This document shows positions 12,863 through 13,232 of a stretch of 13,232 nucleotides of DNA, one piece after another. The stretch spans positions 1 through 13,232 of the forward strand of contig JAIRNL010000191.1 in NCBI GenBank assembly GCA_031258035.1. The letters run 5' to 3'. The notes beneath the pieces are model-generated. The model had not been told where the DNA came from, did no database searches, and saw only the letters and a list, made by a program, of their open reading frames with translations. Each line of letters opens with the position of its first letter. Positions within the stretch are counted from its first letter, which is position 1. A program made the translations under genes and the position numbers. Source of the DNA: Azoarcus sp. (lineage in GTDB: Bacteria; Pseudomonadota; Gammaproteobacteria; Burkholderiales; Rhodocyclaceae).

Positions 12863-13232
12863 AAAAGGCGCGTATCGGTATCGTCACCATCTCCGACCGG
12901 GCAAGCCGCGGCGAATACGAAGACAAGGGCGGTCCCGCCGCCTGCGACTGGCTGACCAGGGTGCTGGCTAGCCAATGGGAAGCCGTCTCCCGCCTCATCG
13001 CCGACGAGCAGCCGCTCATCGAAGCCACGCTGCGGGCGTTGAGCGACGACGAAGCCTGCTGTCTCATCGTAACGACCGGCGGTACCGGCCCCGCGCCGCG
13101 CGACGTGACACCAGAAGCAACCGAGGCGGTCTGCGCCAGGATGCTGCCGGGTTTCGGCGAACGGATGCGCGCGGCATCGCTCGCATCCGTGCCAACGGCG
13201 ATCCTGTCGCGCCAGACCGCAGGCGTCCGCGG
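12859..13232 (+). CDS. mog: Molybdopterin adenylyltransferase Mog (5' part, runs off the window)
   Basis: Mog (MogA) adenylylates molybdopterin, making the substrate used by MoeA. The first 124 residues are visible of a protein usually near 195 residues; the frame is open at the window end. The start MKKARIGIVTISDRASRGEY is typical, TTGGTGPAPRDVTPEAT (72-88) is the family signature, and FGERMR and PTAILSRQTAGVRG follow as in E. coli Mog. D49 and D82 fall at the positions of the two aspartates known to matter in E. coli MogA. The SGG-type loop and overall similarity favour Mog over the shorter MoaB paralogue. The ATG overlaps the moeA stop by four bases, so both final steps of cofactor assembly are made together. 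Confidence 0.94.
   Translation, partial: MKKARIGIVTISDRASRGEYEDKGGPAACDWLTRVLASQWEAVSRLIADEQPLIEATLRALSDDEACCLIVTTGGTGPAPRDVTPEATEAVCARMLPGFGERMRAASLASVPTAILSRQTAGVR

Noticed and set aside
11712..12972. Fourteen-base repeat GGGTGCTGGCTAGC at 11712-11725 and 12959-12972
   Set aside because: Both copies encode Val-Leu-Ala-Ser in moeA and mog; two copies in unrelated folds with no flanking similarity look coincidental.

Overview
The window looks like chromosomal housekeeping DNA from a G+C-rich betaproteobacterium, perhaps of the Rhodocyclales/Nitrosomonadales type. The evidence is a ResB/CcsB (System II) cytochrome c maturation pair next to a diheme cytochrome c4, a FimT/PilE minor-pilin pair, a clan AA retropepsin-like protease, a tRNA-Ser(UGA) with encoded CCA, and strong G/C preference at third codon positions. 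The lineage is inferred from gene families and gene order; no search was run.

Layout. 1-535: the 3' end of ruvB and a small three-helix membrane protein. 847-1458: a secreted RcnB/CigR-like protein carrying six tandem ANPPPRR heptads. 1527-1616 (-): tRNA-Ser. 1787-2906: a gamma-class carbonic anhydrase overlapping an NlpC/P60 lipoprotein gene. 2925-3542 (-): engB. 3662-4282: cytochrome c4, closed by a near-perfect stem-loop terminator. 4390-8537: resB, ccsB and rpiA, tightly spaced. 8510-9861 (-): a CoA-pyrophosphatase-type Nudix hydrolase and a periplasmic retropepsin-like protease, coupled through a TTGA start/stop overlap. 10103-11154: the prepilins fimT and pilE. 11334-11498: a 54-residue orphan protein with a strong ribosome-binding site. 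11585-13232: moeA and the start of mog, joined by ATGA.

How the genes fit together. Cytochrome c4 is a secreted diheme electron carrier, and ResB-CcsB forms the heme-delivery and ligation machine that such proteins need, so 3662-7842 is a production-and-maturation block. MoeA and Mog perform the last two steps of molybdenum cofactor assembly. FimT and PilE are minor pilins of a type IV pilus whose other parts are not in this window. The remaining genes (RuvB, EngB, RpiA, Nudix, carbonic anhydrase) are general metabolism and genome or ribosome maintenance.

I found no mobile element, phage, CRISPR array, toxin-antitoxin pair or defence system, and nothing here makes a convincing case for an undescribed system. 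The points most worth a second look are a coiled-coil-like insertion in CcsB, the heptad repeat in the CigR-like protein, the orphan 54-residue gene, a symmetric -10 element between engB and the cytochrome gene, and an over-represented octamer, CTGGCTGC.
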